From Nostoc sp. XA010 (GTDB lineage: Bacteria > Cyanobacteriota > Cyanobacteriia > Cyanobacteriales > Nostocaceae), in the NCBI RefSeq assembly GCF_020829625.1, contig NZ_JAIVFX010000001.1, positions 558,001 to 622,000 on the forward strand: a stretch of DNA of 64,000 nucleotides, read 5' to 3'. Numbering within the stretch: position 1 is the first letter of the stretch; each line of letters opens with the position of its first letter. The notes under the pieces were generated by a model. That model searched no databases. It saw only the letters and a list, made by a program, of their open reading frames with translations, and was not told the DNA's origin. The translations under genes and the position numbers were made by a program. This document shows positions 27,772-37,074 of this stretch, piece by piece.

Positions 27772-28464
27772 TTAATTTACAGCCTTGTGTCGCTGATGCT
27801 GTAAAAACCAATTATACAACTCTGGATTATTATATGTCTGCGTCCAAGAGTCGTGCTTGGCTTCTGGGTAAACTGTAAATTTCACATTTCCGTCGCGGGC
27901 TTTGAGTGCAGAAACCATAATTTCAGACTCGCTTAAGGGAACTACATTATCTTTGGCTCCGTGAAATGCCCACACAGGAAGATTTTTTAGATTACGTGCT
28001 GCTTGTGGATTACCACCGCCACAGATAGGCGCGATCGCAGCGAATCGTTCTGGCTGGGCTGCTGCTAAATGCCATGTTCCGTAACCACCCATGCTTAAGC
28101 CAGTCAGGTAAACTCGATCTGGATCAACGGGGTAGGATGCAATAACCTGATCCAGAAGGATACCTAATCGCTCTACATTCCAATATTCACCGCGCGGAGA
28201 TTGAGGTGAAATGACAATAAAGGGAAAATCCGCCTGTTCTTCTACAATCTTGGCGACGCCGTACTTTTTCACATCATCTAAGTTAGAACCTCTCTGGCCC
28301 GCACCATGTAAAAATAGGATTGTTGGCAAAAGTAGCTGTTGTCTTTGGGTGCGTAGGCGTAGCCCCTCGTAGACATCGCCTGCGTCTCCATGTACCCCAT
28401 CGGGCAAGAATAACAGATAGTTGTAGCTGTCGGTAGAACTAACTTGTCGTTGTAGTGGCGGCAT
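27772..28464 (-). CDS. Alpha/beta hydrolase (esterase, phospholipase/carboxylesterase type)
   Basis: 230 aa. The order is an oxyanion strand FLHGAGQRGSN, the nucleophile elbow GLSMGGYGT, an acid in FHGAKDNVVP and the catalytic histidine in AKHDSW: a complete Ser-Asp-His triad. It resembles the PHB-depolymerase-like / prolyl-oligopeptidase-like esterase group without a signal peptide. Residues 25-44 (GDAGDVYEGLRLRTQRQ) are encoded by a Nostoc palindromic repeat inserted in frame; family members lack it. The ATG precedes at 28464; the next gene upstream ends 22 bp away. Confidence 0.85.
   Translation of the reverse strand: MPPLQRQVSSTDSYNYLLFLPDGVHGDAGDVYEGLRLRTQRQQLLLPTILFLHGAGQRGSNLDDVKKYGVAKIVEEQADFPFIVISPQSPRGEYWNVERLGILLDQVIASYPVDPDRVYLTGLSMGGYGTWHLAAAQPERFAAIAPICGGGNPQAARNLKNLPVWAFHGAKDNVVPLSESEIMVSALKARDGNVKFTVYPEAKHDSWTQTYNNPELYNWFLQHQRHKAVN
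28351..28387. repeat. Palindromic repeat inserted in frame in the hydrolase gene
   Basis: GCGTAGGCGTAGCCCCTCG followed by TAGACATCGCCTGCG. Pieces of the same repeat occur at 36.8, 38.3, 39.5, 57.7 and 59.7 kb. Here its length keeps the hydrolase frame open. Confidence 0.65.
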
Positions 28465-28485
28465 AGCATTAAAAATTTTGTTAGT

Positions 28486-29223
28486 TCAACCTTTGCGAAC
28501 AGCAATAGTATAGCTTGGTCGCTGCGTTGCTTCTCGTTGAGTTTTAACTAACCGAAAGTCATTATCTATATATAGATGCTCTAAAAAAGAAGTAGCTAGG
28601 TAAACTTTTTCAAATTTCTTGACAGTATTTCTGTCCATATCTTTTAATTTAAGTTCTTGCTGTAACTCTATGTTTGGCGCTGCTTTCTTAAATTTAGATT
28701 CAACTGTTGTTGTAAACCACTCGTCTGCATCGTCAATTGTCAATGGAATTTCTCTATTCTTCAATGCTTGAAATATTCCAACATTTTTGATATTCCACTG
28801 CTCATCTCGAACGGAATACTTTTGCAACACCATTAAGTCACAAGCTGGTAGCTTTGACGCAAATTTGTGCCAAAAACCAGACTGATGTCCTGGTGCATAA
28901 CGGGCAATATTGGCATAGAAACCATCATTATGAAAAATTTGATAAGACTGCTCGTGTATCCTACCAGGTAAAATATCTTGAAAAGGTATAGTAGACCATA
29001 TTGGCATCCATACTCCTGTGACGATCGCCACTTGCTCTGCAACTTTGCTAAAAGGGTTACGTCGGCTCAACTCTGCAAAATATGCTGCTAATTCATTTTT
29101 ATAAAATTCTACTTTGGCTTTTAACGGCTCTAGATCGCGTCCCTTAACAACTTCTAAAATTTTATTTTTAATTTCTGGAGTACTCCAATATGCCAACTCT
29201 TTGGTAGTTGTGACATTTGCCAT
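28486..29223 (-). CDS. Conserved hypothetical protein (possibly PAP/fibrillin-like)
   Basis: 245 aa, soluble. The middle part, GVWMPIWSTIPFQDILPGRIHEQSYQIF and GFYANIARYAPG, has a lipocalin-like beta pattern reminiscent of plastid-lipid-associated (PAP/fibrillin) proteins of cyanobacteria, whose members bind lipids at thylakoids. I am not certain of this assignment. The N-terminal 60 residues are helical. It is 22 bp upstream of the hydrolase on the same strand and probably co-transcribed. Confidence 0.6.
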   Translation of the reverse strand: MANVTTTKELAYWSTPEIKNKILEVVKGRDLEPLKAKVEFYKNELAAYFAELSRRNPFSKVAEQVAIVTGVWMPIWSTIPFQDILPGRIHEQSYQIFHNDGFYANIARYAPGHQSGFWHKFASKLPACDLMVLQKYSVRDEQWNIKNVGIFQALKNREIPLTIDDADEWFTTTVESKFKKAAPNIELQQELKLKDMDRNTVKKFEKVYLATSFLEHLYIDNDFRLVKTQREATQRPSYTIAVRKG

Positions 29224-29358
29224 TACCGTTTATCCTGGGAAAATTTCCAGATTTTAATTGCGTCATTAATAGACTAACTTGAGCAAAGAAAACAGATACG
29301 GGGACGCAAAGAAACAACTCTTCCTGTCCGTGTGCCCCCGTGTCTCTTCAATGAAGGG

Positions 29359-29694
29359 CTACCACCAAATTCGATTTCCATTTTCGTCAACTCGTGCTTC
29401 CCGAATCATGTCAGAAATCTCTTCAGCATCTTTAACGTGGTGGAGTGCTTTCTTTGTGCCATCGGGTTCATCTACAACGAAGTAAGTGGGGACTGTAATT
29501 TTGTCGCCTGTAATGTCTGGTACATCATCTATAGCTACCTGTTTAGCCTTTTCTTCAACAGATTGAGACTCATCAGCAATTCTATCTCCAGGATTCGCTG
29601 TTAAGTTTCTTTCATTGACATTAGGTTCTTCCCGTAAATGTGTATCTTCACTTACTGGTTGATTAATTTGATTTTCTTGATTATTATCAGTCAT
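29359..29694 (-). CDS. Hypothetical hydrophilic protein
   Basis: 111 aa from the ATG at 29694 (MTDNNQEN); the frame is open further up but that part has no coding character. Residues 1-60 are disordered, rich in Asn, Gln and Glu. Residues 65-111 hold an ordered-looking segment, PTYFVVDEPDGTKKALHHVKDAEEISDMIREARVDENG, ending in WW. Family not recognised. Confidence 0.6.
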   Translation of the reverse strand: MTDNNQENQINQPVSEDTHLREEPNVNERNLTANPGDRIADESQSVEEKAKQVAIDDVPDITGDKITVPTYFVVDEPDGTKKALHHVKDAEEISDMIREARVDENGNRIWW

Positions 29695-29823
29695 GGCTTT
29701 TTCAGGTATTGAACAATCTAGCTTTACTAAATAAATTCTAAAAAATCGACGATACAAAGAGTTCTTTCTCTAGAGAGACTTTGAGAAAAACACGTCTTAG
29801 GTTAGATATTTACTATGATAAAT

Positions 29824-30777
29824 TTACTTCTTTAGTTGAAATGGGGTATATTTCCCCCCCAATGCTTCTACAATTGTACGGGTATTCGCTTCCATCATTT
29901 TGATGTAAGAATCTCCTGGACTTCCCTTAGCGCCAATTGAATCAGAATATAGTTGATTTGGTGCTAATTTAACACCTGCTTCTTGGGCAACAGTTTTAAT
30001 TAAAGCCGGGTTAATTGTAGTCTCAGCAAAAATTGCAGAAACACCTATTTTTTTAATTGACTCTACCAATCGCTGAACCGTTTGAGCGCTTGGTTGTTCT
30101 TCGGTACTAATGCCAATTAAAGTACCTGCGATCGCAATCCCATAAGCACGTCCATAATATTGGAATGCATCATGGGTTGTTACCAGTTTGCGCTTATCTG
30201 TGGGGATAGTTTGAATCTGTTGATTAATCCAACTATGCAACTGTTTTAATTCATTAGTAAGTTGCGATGCCTTTTGAGTAAATTTTTCTCTATCTTCAGG
30301 TGATTGCTTAATCAAAGCATCCCGTATTACATTCGTCATTGTGAGCGCATTTTCTGCACTACCCCAAACGTGCGGATCTGGCACAATTTCGTTTTTGCCT
30401 TTCTCAAGCTGCAAAGATTTGACAGCTTCCCCTACAGCTAACTTTTGCGCCTTACCACCAGAAGCATTCATCAATTTAATCAGTCCCGGTTCCAGGTTGT
30501 AGCCGTTATACAAAATCAAGTCAGCTTCTTCCAAAACCCTGCTGTCTGCTGGTACTGGTTCGTAAACATGGGGATCAGTACCCGGTTTCAAGATTCCACT
30601 TAGTTGAATCTCGTCTCCTGCAACCTCTTGTGCCAAATCAGCAATGATGGTACTTGTTGCAACGACTCGCGGCTTATCTCCCTTGGCAGTGTTGGAGTTT
30701 GAGTCTTTCTGGGTACAACTGAATAAAGCCAAAGGTACAAGTATTCCCAAAAGCCGAAAAAGAATTTTTCCCTTCAT
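29824..30777 (-). CDS. mntC: Manganese/zinc ABC transporter substrate-binding lipoprotein
   Basis: 317 aa from the ATG at 30777. An N-terminal lipoprotein signal (LALFSC, lipid-anchored cysteine near residue 21) is followed by a cluster A-1 metal-binding protein: VVATSTIIADLAQEVAG, a first metal ligand His in GTDPHVYEP, VPDPHVW, TTHDAFQYYG, and an acidic ligand in FAETTINP. It delivers Mn (possibly Zn) from the periplasm to MntB. It is divergent from mntA across about 150 bp. The family cannot tell Mn from Zn by eye; there is no histidine-rich loop, which favours Mn. Confidence 0.9.
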   Translation of the reverse strand: MKGKILFRLLGILVPLALFSCTQKDSNSNTAKGDKPRVVATSTIIADLAQEVAGDEIQLSGILKPGTDPHVYEPVPADSRVLEEADLILYNGYNLEPGLIKLMNASGGKAQKLAVGEAVKSLQLEKGKNEIVPDPHVWGSAENALTMTNVIRDALIKQSPEDREKFTQKASQLTNELKQLHSWINQQIQTIPTDKRKLVTTHDAFQYYGRAYGIAIAGTLIGISTEEQPSAQTVQRLVESIKKIGVSAIFAETTINPALIKTVAQEAGVKLAPNQLYSDSIGAKGSPGDSYIKMMEANTRTIVEALGGKYTPFQLKK

Positions 30778-30926
30778 TCTGCTGATTATTCCCTTGCCGT
30801 AAGGATTACTGCCGTCTATCTCTAGTATTAGTTTCATTTATCTTGGATATTACATCTAATTATAGATCTTTTCATATTTCTCTCATTTTTATAGTAAGCT
30901 CAAGAAATAAATATTTAAACCTGATT

Positions 30927-31754
30927 ATGAAAAATGTCTCTTTTCCTGCAAAATTGACCCTACCTCAGACAAAAATAGAGGAAATGCCTGCAAAAACTAT
31001 CAAAGCTTTTGACACGAGTTCCAAAGCAGCAATTAGCATTGCCCATTTAGGAGTATACTACCGGACACAAGAAGCCTTAAGAGACGTTAGCTGCATCGTC
31101 AAACCGGGAAAACTAACGGGTATTTTTGGCCCTAACGGTGCTGGCAAAAGCACGCTGATGAAAGCAATGTTAGGCTTGGTTCCTGTTAGTAGTGGTACGG
31201 TGTTATGCGAAGGCAAACCCTTAATGCAACAATTAGAAAAAGTTGCTTATGTACCACAACGTAGCCAAATTGATTGGACTTACCCTGCCACCGTTTGGGA
31301 TGTAGTCATGATGGGACGGGTAAAGAAAACAGGCTGGTTACGTAGCTTCTCGACAGTTAGCCGCCAAGTAGCGAAAAATGCCATAGAAAGAGTTGGGATG
31401 AGCGAATATTGCGATCGCCCCATTGGACAATTATCAGGAGGACAACAACAACGCGTATTTTTAGCCCGTGCTTTAACACAGCAAGCAGAAATCTTCTGCT
31501 TTGATGAACCTCTAGTAGGCATTGATCAAAAAACCCAAGCAGTGATTTTTGAAGTGTTCCATGAACTGGCCGCTGATAACAAAATTGTGCTAGTAGTCAA
31601 CCACGACTTAGGGGAATCAATCACCCACTTTGATGATTTAATATTACTAAATCGTGAATTAATCGCCACAGGTTCACGGCAACAAGTACTTACACAAGAG
31701 AATTTAAATCTCGCTTATGGTGGTAAAGTAATGTACTTTTCAGATGCTGCATAA
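30927..31754 (+). CDS. mntA: Manganese ABC transporter ATPase
   Basis: 275 aa from the ATG at 30927 (the frame is open from 30843, a less likely start). Walker A GPNGAGKST, Q-loop VPQRSQIDWTYPATVWDVV, signature LSGGQQQR, Walker B IFCFDEPLVGID, and the switch histidine in VVNHDLG. The QRSQIDW element is typical of the metal (MntA/ZnuC) subgroup. Partner of mntB, 55 bp downstream. Confidence 0.9.
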   Translation: MKNVSFPAKLTLPQTKIEEMPAKTIKAFDTSSKAAISIAHLGVYYRTQEALRDVSCIVKPGKLTGIFGPNGAGKSTLMKAMLGLVPVSSGTVLCEGKPLMQQLEKVAYVPQRSQIDWTYPATVWDVVMMGRVKKTGWLRSFSTVSRQVAKNAIERVGMSEYCDRPIGQLSGGQQQRVFLARALTQQAEIFCFDEPLVGIDQKTQAVIFEVFHELAADNKIVLVVNHDLGESITHFDDLILLNRELIATGSRQQVLTQENLNLAYGGKVMYFSDAA

Positions 31755-31767
31755 AATGTCATTGGTA

Positions 31768-31808
31768 GCGAATGACGAATGATAAATGACAAATGACAAA
31801 TGACAAAA
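31768..31808. repeat. Short tandem repeat (ATGACAA)
   Basis: About six ATGACAA/ATGACGA units bridge mntA and mntB; the last copy runs into the mntB start. The same heptamer is at 41.7 and 52.4 kb. Confidence 0.7.
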
Positions 31809-31809
31809 C

Positions 31810-32661
31810 ATGTTACAAGCATTAATTGAGCCGTTGCAATACGGCTTTATGCAGCGATCGCTCGTGATTGCCATTTTAGTTGGGATGTTGTGTGCAGTTG
31901 TAGGCAGCTACTTAATGGTACAACGACTAGCCTTGCTGGGTGATGCCATCAGTCACTCAGTTTTGCCAGGACTAGCGATCGCTTTTATGGTAGGAGCAAA
32001 TATATATATTGGGGCATTTATTGCTGGAGTTTTGAGTACAATGGCGATCGCTTGGATTAGAGTGCGATCGCCAATTAAAGAAGATGCGGCAATGGGCATA
32101 GTTTTTTCAGCATTCTTCGCCCTTGGTATCACCCTAATTACTGTTATTCAAAAAGATAATAAAATCGACCTTAACCACTTCCTTTTCGGTAACATTCTCG
32201 GTGTTACTATTGATGAAGTGCGGGATACTGCTATTATTGCCACTATTGTTTTAATAGTCGTTCTTTTATTATATAAAGAGCTTTTATTTTACACATTTGA
32301 TCCTTTAGGCGCTCAAGCAGCAGGTTTACCCGTCAATCGGCTAAACTTTGGGCTGATGGTGCTAATAGCTTTAACAATAGTCGCCAGCATGAAAGCTGTC
32401 GGTGTCATTTTAGTATTATCACTTTTAATTACACCAGGAGCTACCGCCTATTTATTAGTTAAACGCCTCAACTATGTAATGATTTTGGGTGCGGTAATTG
32501 GCGTAATTTCTAGTATTAGCGGTATGTATCTTAGCTACTTTTATAACTTACCCTCTGGGCCTGCGATCGTTTTAGTAGTATCAGGATTCTTTATTTTGGC
32601 GTTGTTATTCAGTCCTAAATACGGTATTTTTACCTTGAGCAATAAAAAGCTTACACCATAA
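31810..32661 (+). CDS. mntB: Manganese ABC transporter permease
   Basis: 283 aa, eight to nine membrane helices, of the ABC-3 family. Conserved segments: LVGMLCAVVGSYLMVQRLALLGDAISHSVLPGLA at the N-terminus and a later GVILVLSLLITPGATAYLL. It forms the channel for metal entry with MntA and MntC. Confidence 0.92.
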   Translation: MLQALIEPLQYGFMQRSLVIAILVGMLCAVVGSYLMVQRLALLGDAISHSVLPGLAIAFMVGANIYIGAFIAGVLSTMAIAWIRVRSPIKEDAAMGIVFSAFFALGITLITVIQKDNKIDLNHFLFGNILGVTIDEVRDTAIIATIVLIVVLLLYKELLFYTFDPLGAQAAGLPVNRLNFGLMVLIALTIVASMKAVGVILVLSLLITPGATAYLLVKRLNYVMILGAVIGVISSISGMYLSYFYNLPSGPAIVLVVSGFFILALLFSPKYGIFTLSNKKLTP

Positions 32662-33095
32662 TCTTTGAATTACGGTGATTTTCCGGCGTATAAAGACTAG
32701 ACCTCTTGCTATCGGTTAACCGACACCTATAACCTATAATCGTGCCGACTCATTTTGCTGTGTCGTGTTGTGAGATGAATGAGTATTTAGGCTACCGTCG
32801 AAGGTATAACATCGGTGAGTACACCTTTTTTTGAAAGCGGCTTTGCATGAAATCGACATTTAATTTTAAGATTCCTTAGACTGCCAGTTATTTTTATAGC
32901 TTCGGAATCATCTATTACTGTGAACAAACTTTTCTTTTCTAGCTTTGTATTTTTCATGAAGATTATCCGTCAGAGAATGCTGAGATAGTACCATTCTTTT
33001 TTCGGAAATTACGCACGAATTCGCCCCGGCTACTGCCTCGCCCCAAGTAATCTTAGCACCTCACCACCGCGATTTTTAACTTCCGCCTTGCTGTA
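32662..33095. other. Intergenic region, no gene recognised
   Basis: About 430 bp between mntB and the convergent small gene. No convincing frame, repeat or terminator hairpin was found. Confidence 0.4.
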
Positions 33096-33530
33096 CTACT
33101 GATTCGCTTGCGATCGCAAACTTTCTAACGCCCTCTGCAAAAACTTACCCCATTCTGCTGCCAAAGGGATTTCTGTAAACGGAACCCGCACTGAATCAGT
33201 AGATTCGGAAAATAGAAATTCTAATTCTATAGAACGGCCTTTTTCTGGTATACTTTCTAAATCTACTTTTTTGTCATCTACTAAAAGATACATTTCTTTA
33301 ACATTAAGCAAAGAGAATGTTTCTAGTTTAATAGGCCCTTTAGGCGTGGGTTTTCCCCAAGTTAGATTGTTGCCTTTTTGACCTAATACAGCGTAGATAT
33401 CATACTTAGCCCGTTCAAATTCCTCTGCCCAAGCGCGATAGGCTTCAACTTTTTGATATTCCTTCGAGCCTTGCCAAGCCAACCAGAAAAACATTACTAA
33501 TAACGGCAACCACAAAAGACCACGTTCCAT
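33096..33530 (-). CDS. Membrane-anchored hypothetical protein
   Basis: 144 aa. A single N-terminal transmembrane helix (LLWLPLLVMFFWLAW, residues 5-19), then a helix with many aromatic residues and a soluble beta-rich domain of about 100 residues. Not recognised; the overall pattern suggests a bitopic protein with a periplasmic or lumenal domain. It is divergent from the subtilase gene with 113 bp between. Confidence 0.6.
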   Translation of the reverse strand: MERGLLWLPLLVMFFWLAWQGSKEYQKVEAYRAWAEEFERAKYDIYAVLGQKGNNLTWGKPTPKGPIKLETFSLLNVKEMYLLVDDKKVDLESIPEKGRSIELEFLFSESTDSVRVPFTEIPLAAEWGKFLQRALESLRSQANQ

Positions 33531-33643
33531 CGTTTAAAAAATTCCTGAGTGAAACTTGTAACTAAAAGTGCAAAATCCACCACTAAAGGATGGAGATAAG
33601 TTATGGTAGTGAGCAAACTGGCAAAAAGCGGTGATGAGTTAAT

Positions 33644-35497
33644 ATGAGAAAACTTATATTATTGTGCTTGTTTGTCATTGGGCTAGGATCTGCCATATTT
33701 GGTTTCCTGAATTTCCAGGGATTGGCAGCTAAAGGAGAGTTTGAGACGATTTTGCTTGATTTTCGGGAAGATATTCCATCACTTGTGGTGGAACAGGATC
33801 TGCAAGCGATCGCCAAACAATACAACGTTACACCCCAATTAGACAACAAGTTTTCCAAAAAAGATAATGTTTATATTATCAAGGGCGATCGTCAACGGCT
33901 CAAAGAACTGAAAAAATCTCAGTTTGCCCAAGCTACAGAATTCATTGAACCAAACTATATCTACAACAAGATTCCACAACCCGGTAAAGCAGCTTGGCTG
34001 GGAGAATTTTTGAGACCCCAAGAAGATGATGATGAGACAAGCCCCTCATTAACTGGCCCTAATGACCAATATTACAGCAAGCAGTGGAACTTGCACAAAA
34101 TCGGCATTGAAGGCGCATGGAGTCAAACTAAAGGCAGTGGCATCACAGTTGCAGTAATTGACACCGGGATTACTAAGGTGCGCGACTTATATGAGACAAA
34201 ATTCGTCAAAGGCTATGATTTCGTTAACGACCGAGAAGAAGCCACAGACGATAATGGTCACGGTACCCATGTTGCCGGAACTATAGCCCAAGCCACAAAT
34301 AACAAATATGGCGTAGCTGGAATTGCCTATGAAGCCAGCCTGATGCCCTTGAAGGTACTCAGTTCTTATGGTGGCGGTACTGTAGCCGATATTGCCGAAG
34401 CGATTAAATTTGCTGCTGATAAAGGCGCAGATGTGATTAATATGAGCTTAGGCGGTGGCGGTGAAAGTCAGTTGATGAAAGAAGCGATCGAGTATGCCCA
34501 TAGAAAAGGCGTAGTTATCATTGCCGCAGCCGGAAATGAAAACACCAATGGGGCAAGCTATCCAGCCCGCTATCCTTACGTCATCGGCGTTTCCGCAACT
34601 GGCCCAGATGGTGAAAGAGCGCCCTATTCTAACTTTGGTGCTGGGGTAGATATCTCTGCTCCTGGTGGTAGTGAAGCTGGTAAGATTCTCCAAGAAACTA
34701 TCGACGATAACGGCGAAGCGGTATTTCTGGGCTTCCAGGGTACAAGCATGGCTGCTCCCCACGTTGCTGGTGTTGCGGCATTAATCAAAGCTGCTGGCAT
34801 CAAAGAACCAGATGAAATCTTAAAAGTCCTCAAACAGTCAGCCCGAGTTATCCAAGATGATGGTTTGAACTATTATGGCGCTGGACAACTCAATGCAGAA
34901 GCAGCAGTCAAACTAGCCTTTAGTGGACAAATCAGTTTTCCAGATTTCTTTCGATGGTTACGAGATAACGGCTATCTTAACCCCGGCTTTTGGATTGATG
35001 GTGGTGCAGTAGCACTGTTACCCAAAGTTTTAATGGTAGTTGGTTCCTATCTGCTGGCTTGGTTTTTACGGGTTTACTTCCCCTTCACTTGGAGTTGGTC
35101 TTTATCTAGTGGACTAATCGCTGGCAGTTCCGGGTTATTCTTCCTCAAAGGAATCTATATTTTTGATCTTCCCCAATGGCCTTTCCGGGTTTTGGGCAGT
35201 TCAATTCCCGAACTAGGAAATACTCTCCAGGGAACCGATGCATTGAACCCTTTATTTGCTAGCGTACTGATTCCCATTGTGTTAATGGCATTGCTGCTGG
35301 GACATCCTAGTTGGAGATGGTTTGCCATTGGTTCAACCTTAGGTGTAGCAGCGTGCTTGACAGTAAGTGCGTTTTTCGATCCAGCAGTTATGGGTTTGGG
35401 AAGTGGTCACTTAGCACGCCTCTTCCTCATCGCCAATGCCCTAATCTGTTATGGACTTACTCGTTTAGCATTGAAAAACGAAGAAAAAATAGCATAA
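33644..35497 (+). CDS. Subtilisin-like serine protease (S8) with C-terminal membrane helices
   Basis: 617 aa. An N-terminal signal/anchor helix (residues 5-28), a pro-region to about residue 130, then the peptidase with a full triad: Asp173 (VAVIDTGI), His206 (GHGTHVAGT) and Ser368 (GTSMAAPHVAG), plus the oxyanion Asn in AAAGNEN. After residue 440 four to five hydrophobic helices follow, an unusual addition that would tether the protease to a membrane. It probably degrades or processes proteins outside the cytoplasm. Confidence 0.92.
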   Translation: MRKLILLCLFVIGLGSAIFGFLNFQGLAAKGEFETILLDFREDIPSLVVEQDLQAIAKQYNVTPQLDNKFSKKDNVYIIKGDRQRLKELKKSQFAQATEFIEPNYIYNKIPQPGKAAWLGEFLRPQEDDDETSPSLTGPNDQYYSKQWNLHKIGIEGAWSQTKGSGITVAVIDTGITKVRDLYETKFVKGYDFVNDREEATDDNGHGTHVAGTIAQATNNKYGVAGIAYEASLMPLKVLSSYGGGTVADIAEAIKFAADKGADVINMSLGGGGESQLMKEAIEYAHRKGVVIIAAAGNENTNGASYPARYPYVIGVSATGPDGERAPYSNFGAGVDISAPGGSEAGKILQETIDDNGEAVFLGFQGTSMAAPHVAGVAALIKAAGIKEPDEILKVLKQSARVIQDDGLNYYGAGQLNAEAAVKLAFSGQISFPDFFRWLRDNGYLNPGFWIDGGAVALLPKVLMVVGSYLLAWFLRVYFPFTWSWSLSSGLIAGSSGLFFLKGIYIFDLPQWPFRVLGSSIPELGNTLQGTDALNPLFASVLIPIVLMALLLGHPSWRWFAIGSTLGVAACLTVSAFFDPAVMGLGSGHLARLFLIANALICYGLTRLALKNEEKIA

Positions 35498-35543
35498 ATG
35501 CAAAGCAGGGAATTGGGAATGGGGAATGGAGAATAAATTTTTA

Positions 35544-35619
35544 TAACTCCTCACTCCTAACTCCTCACTCCTAACTCCTAACTCCTCACTCCTAACTCCT
35601 CACTCCTAACTCCTCACTC
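35544..35619. repeat. Tandem heptamer repeats (CTCACTC / CTAACTC)
   Basis: About ten 7-bp units alternating CTCACTC and CTAACTC between the subtilase and the next gene. Confidence 0.8.
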
Positions 35620-35629
35620 AGCACTATTT

Positions 35630-35854
35630 ATGAGCATTACACTTACAGGTACAATCGAACGCCGTGATATTGGCACAGGCGCATGGGCGTTAGTTACAGA
35701 AGAGGGCGTTACTTACGAAATCCTCAGAGGGGCTGATAAAGACTTACTCAAAGCCGGACAAAAAGCAAAAGTTAAAGGACAGGTGCGTGAAGATATCATG
35801 ACAGCTGCCATGATTGGCCCTGTCCTAGAGGTTAAATCTTTTGAGGTAATTTAG
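35630..35854 (+). CDS. Small beta-barrel-like hypothetical protein (DUF5818-like)
   Basis: 74 aa of all-beta character (SITLTGTIERRDIGTGAWALV ... YEILRG ... KAKVKGQVREDI ... LEVKSFEVI), like an OB-type small barrel. I associate it with DUF5818-like proteins; no function is known. It overlaps the stop of the convergent thioredoxin-fold gene by 4 bp. Confidence 0.7.
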   Translation: MSITLTGTIERRDIGTGAWALVTEEGVTYEILRGADKDLLKAGQKAKVKGQVREDIMTAAMIGPVLEVKSFEVI

Positions 35855-36174
35855 TTTTGACTAGCTGGGGAATTTAGAACCTCTTGAAGACGGCTTCTAA
35901 ACTCCCCTTTGGGATGACCTCCTTTTACTTCACCCACAATCTGAAATTCTCCTTCTGGAGAATTGCAGATGATGTAAGTAGGCCATCCCATTTCTGATTT
36001 ATCGGGATACTGAGTTAATAAAATCTTGCGATACTTGCGGTAAGCAGCCGTATCCTGCATTTTTACATCGATAAATTCTAAACCCAGTTCTTCAGCCACC
36101 TTTTTGTCATAAAAAGACATTTTGTGGCAGATGCCGCACTCTTCTGAAGAGAACTTAATTACAGCTAAACTCAT
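35851..36174 (-). CDS. Thioredoxin-fold protein with CGIC motif
   Basis: 107 aa. The N-terminal beta-strand and helix carry CGIC (SSEECGICHKM), a redox-active pair in place of CGPC, and a cis-proline (GWPTYIIC). It is a cytosolic thioredoxin-like protein of a cyanobacterial subgroup; its partner is unknown. Confidence 0.8.
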   Translation of the reverse strand: MSLAVIKFSSEECGICHKMSFYDKKVAEELGLEFIDVKMQDTAAYRKYRKILLTQYPDKSEMGWPTYIICNSPEGEFQIVGEVKGGHPKGEFRSRLQEVLNSPASQN

Positions 36175-36542
36175 GGGTTGGGGACTCTTTGATTTTAGGC
36201 AAAGTTTTTTAGCATAATGCCATGAAATATTACCATATAGCTGGTCATTCTTGGCAACCTAACAGTGAAACCCTAAACCAGTAAATTTTTCTCCTTCCCT
36301 GCTTGTAGTAGAGAGGGCCATTTTTTGGGAGTAAGGGTCAAAATGTAGAAAAAAAATTAAGAATATGATTAAATATCATAGCAATCATTTTGGTATGCCA
36401 TCTCTAGCTCATAATAAAAAGAAAGCGATTCAGGGATTGTGCGATCGCGATACTCAAGGTCTACCAGCAGTAGCAACAAGTAGAGTAATGCACTACAGTT
36501 ATGTAGGCGGTGTTTAACGACAAGCCGCTAGGCATCTAAGCC

Positions 36543-36602
36543 AAAAAAAACCCCCAGTGGGTGTTAGCCAACCAGGGGAGTTAGTTATCAGGGTGCATCT
36601 AC
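36543..36602 (-). ncRNA. nsiR1: NsiR1 unit 1 (small RNA)
   Basis: Minus-strand unit of about 60 nt. It has a DIF-type -35 TCCGGA (36634-36639), a predicted start near 36602, conserved body GTAGATGCACCCTGATAACT and a rho-independent terminator (CCCCTGG...CTGGGGG, then eight Ts at 36543-36550). NsiR1 is the HetR-dependent heterocyst RNA of Nostocales, encoded in tandem upstream of hetF and antisense to its leader. Confidence 0.85.
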
Positions 36603-36673
36603 CAATTAAATGTTCTCAGGTTGAACACCATACTCCGGATAGATTTGTACAAAGGTTAGTTATTTATTAAAAT

Positions 36674-36731
36674 AAAAAAACCCCAGTTGGTGTTAACCTA
36701 ACTAGGGAGTGAGTTATCAGGGTGCATCTAC
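36674..36731 (-). ncRNA. nsiR1: NsiR1 unit 2
   Basis: The same design with sequence drift: TCCGGA at 36763-36768, start near 36731, terminator with seven Ts at 36674-36680. The stem is altered (CCCTAGTTAGG...) but still pairs. Confidence 0.75.
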
Positions 36732-36830
36732 CATTAATCTTTTCTAGGAGCAGCCAGTATCTTCCGGAGAAAATAGTCAAAATCGGGTTGATGGCAATGT
36801 CTACGACGGGCTATTTGGCGTCGCAACTAG

Positions 36831-36888
36831 AAAAAACCCCCAGTGGGTGTTAGCCAACTAGGGGAGTGAGTTATCAGGGTGCATCTAC
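36831..36888 (-). ncRNA. nsiR1: NsiR1 unit 3
   Basis: Terminator and body closely match unit 1. The -35 reads TCCGGT on the minus strand (36920-36925), one mismatch to the hexamer, so expression may be weaker. Confidence 0.75.
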
Positions 36889-36967
36889 CAATAATCTTTT
36901 CTACAGTAAATGGGTCGCTACCGGATAAATTAGCAGAGGTTGAATTTATTACTGTTTGTTTATCAAA

Positions 36968-37007
36968 GAAAAACCTCAGAGGGGTTAGTTATCAGGACTA
37001 ATTTGCC
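36968..37007 (-). ncRNA. NsiR1 unit 4, degenerate
   Basis: Shortened body and a different terminator stem (AACCCCTCTGAGGTTTTT). There is no TCCGGA upstream, so it is probably silent. The alignment of TTAGTTATCAGG with other units shows common origin. Confidence 0.5.
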
Positions 37008-37074
37008 AATTAAATAATGGGTATGTCAAGCATGATTGCTGCTTTAGAGCTTACGCACAAGAGATCCTCGAATC

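Noticed and set aside
35544..35619. ACTCCTCAC strings resembling the Yfr1 core motif
   Set aside because: They are part of a long heptamer tandem repeat, not a stem-loop-flanked single motif as in Yfr1.
36395..36520. 41-codon frame beginning MPSLAHNKKKAIQGL
   Set aside because: Too short, no ribosome site seen, no recognised family; could be decayed sequence.
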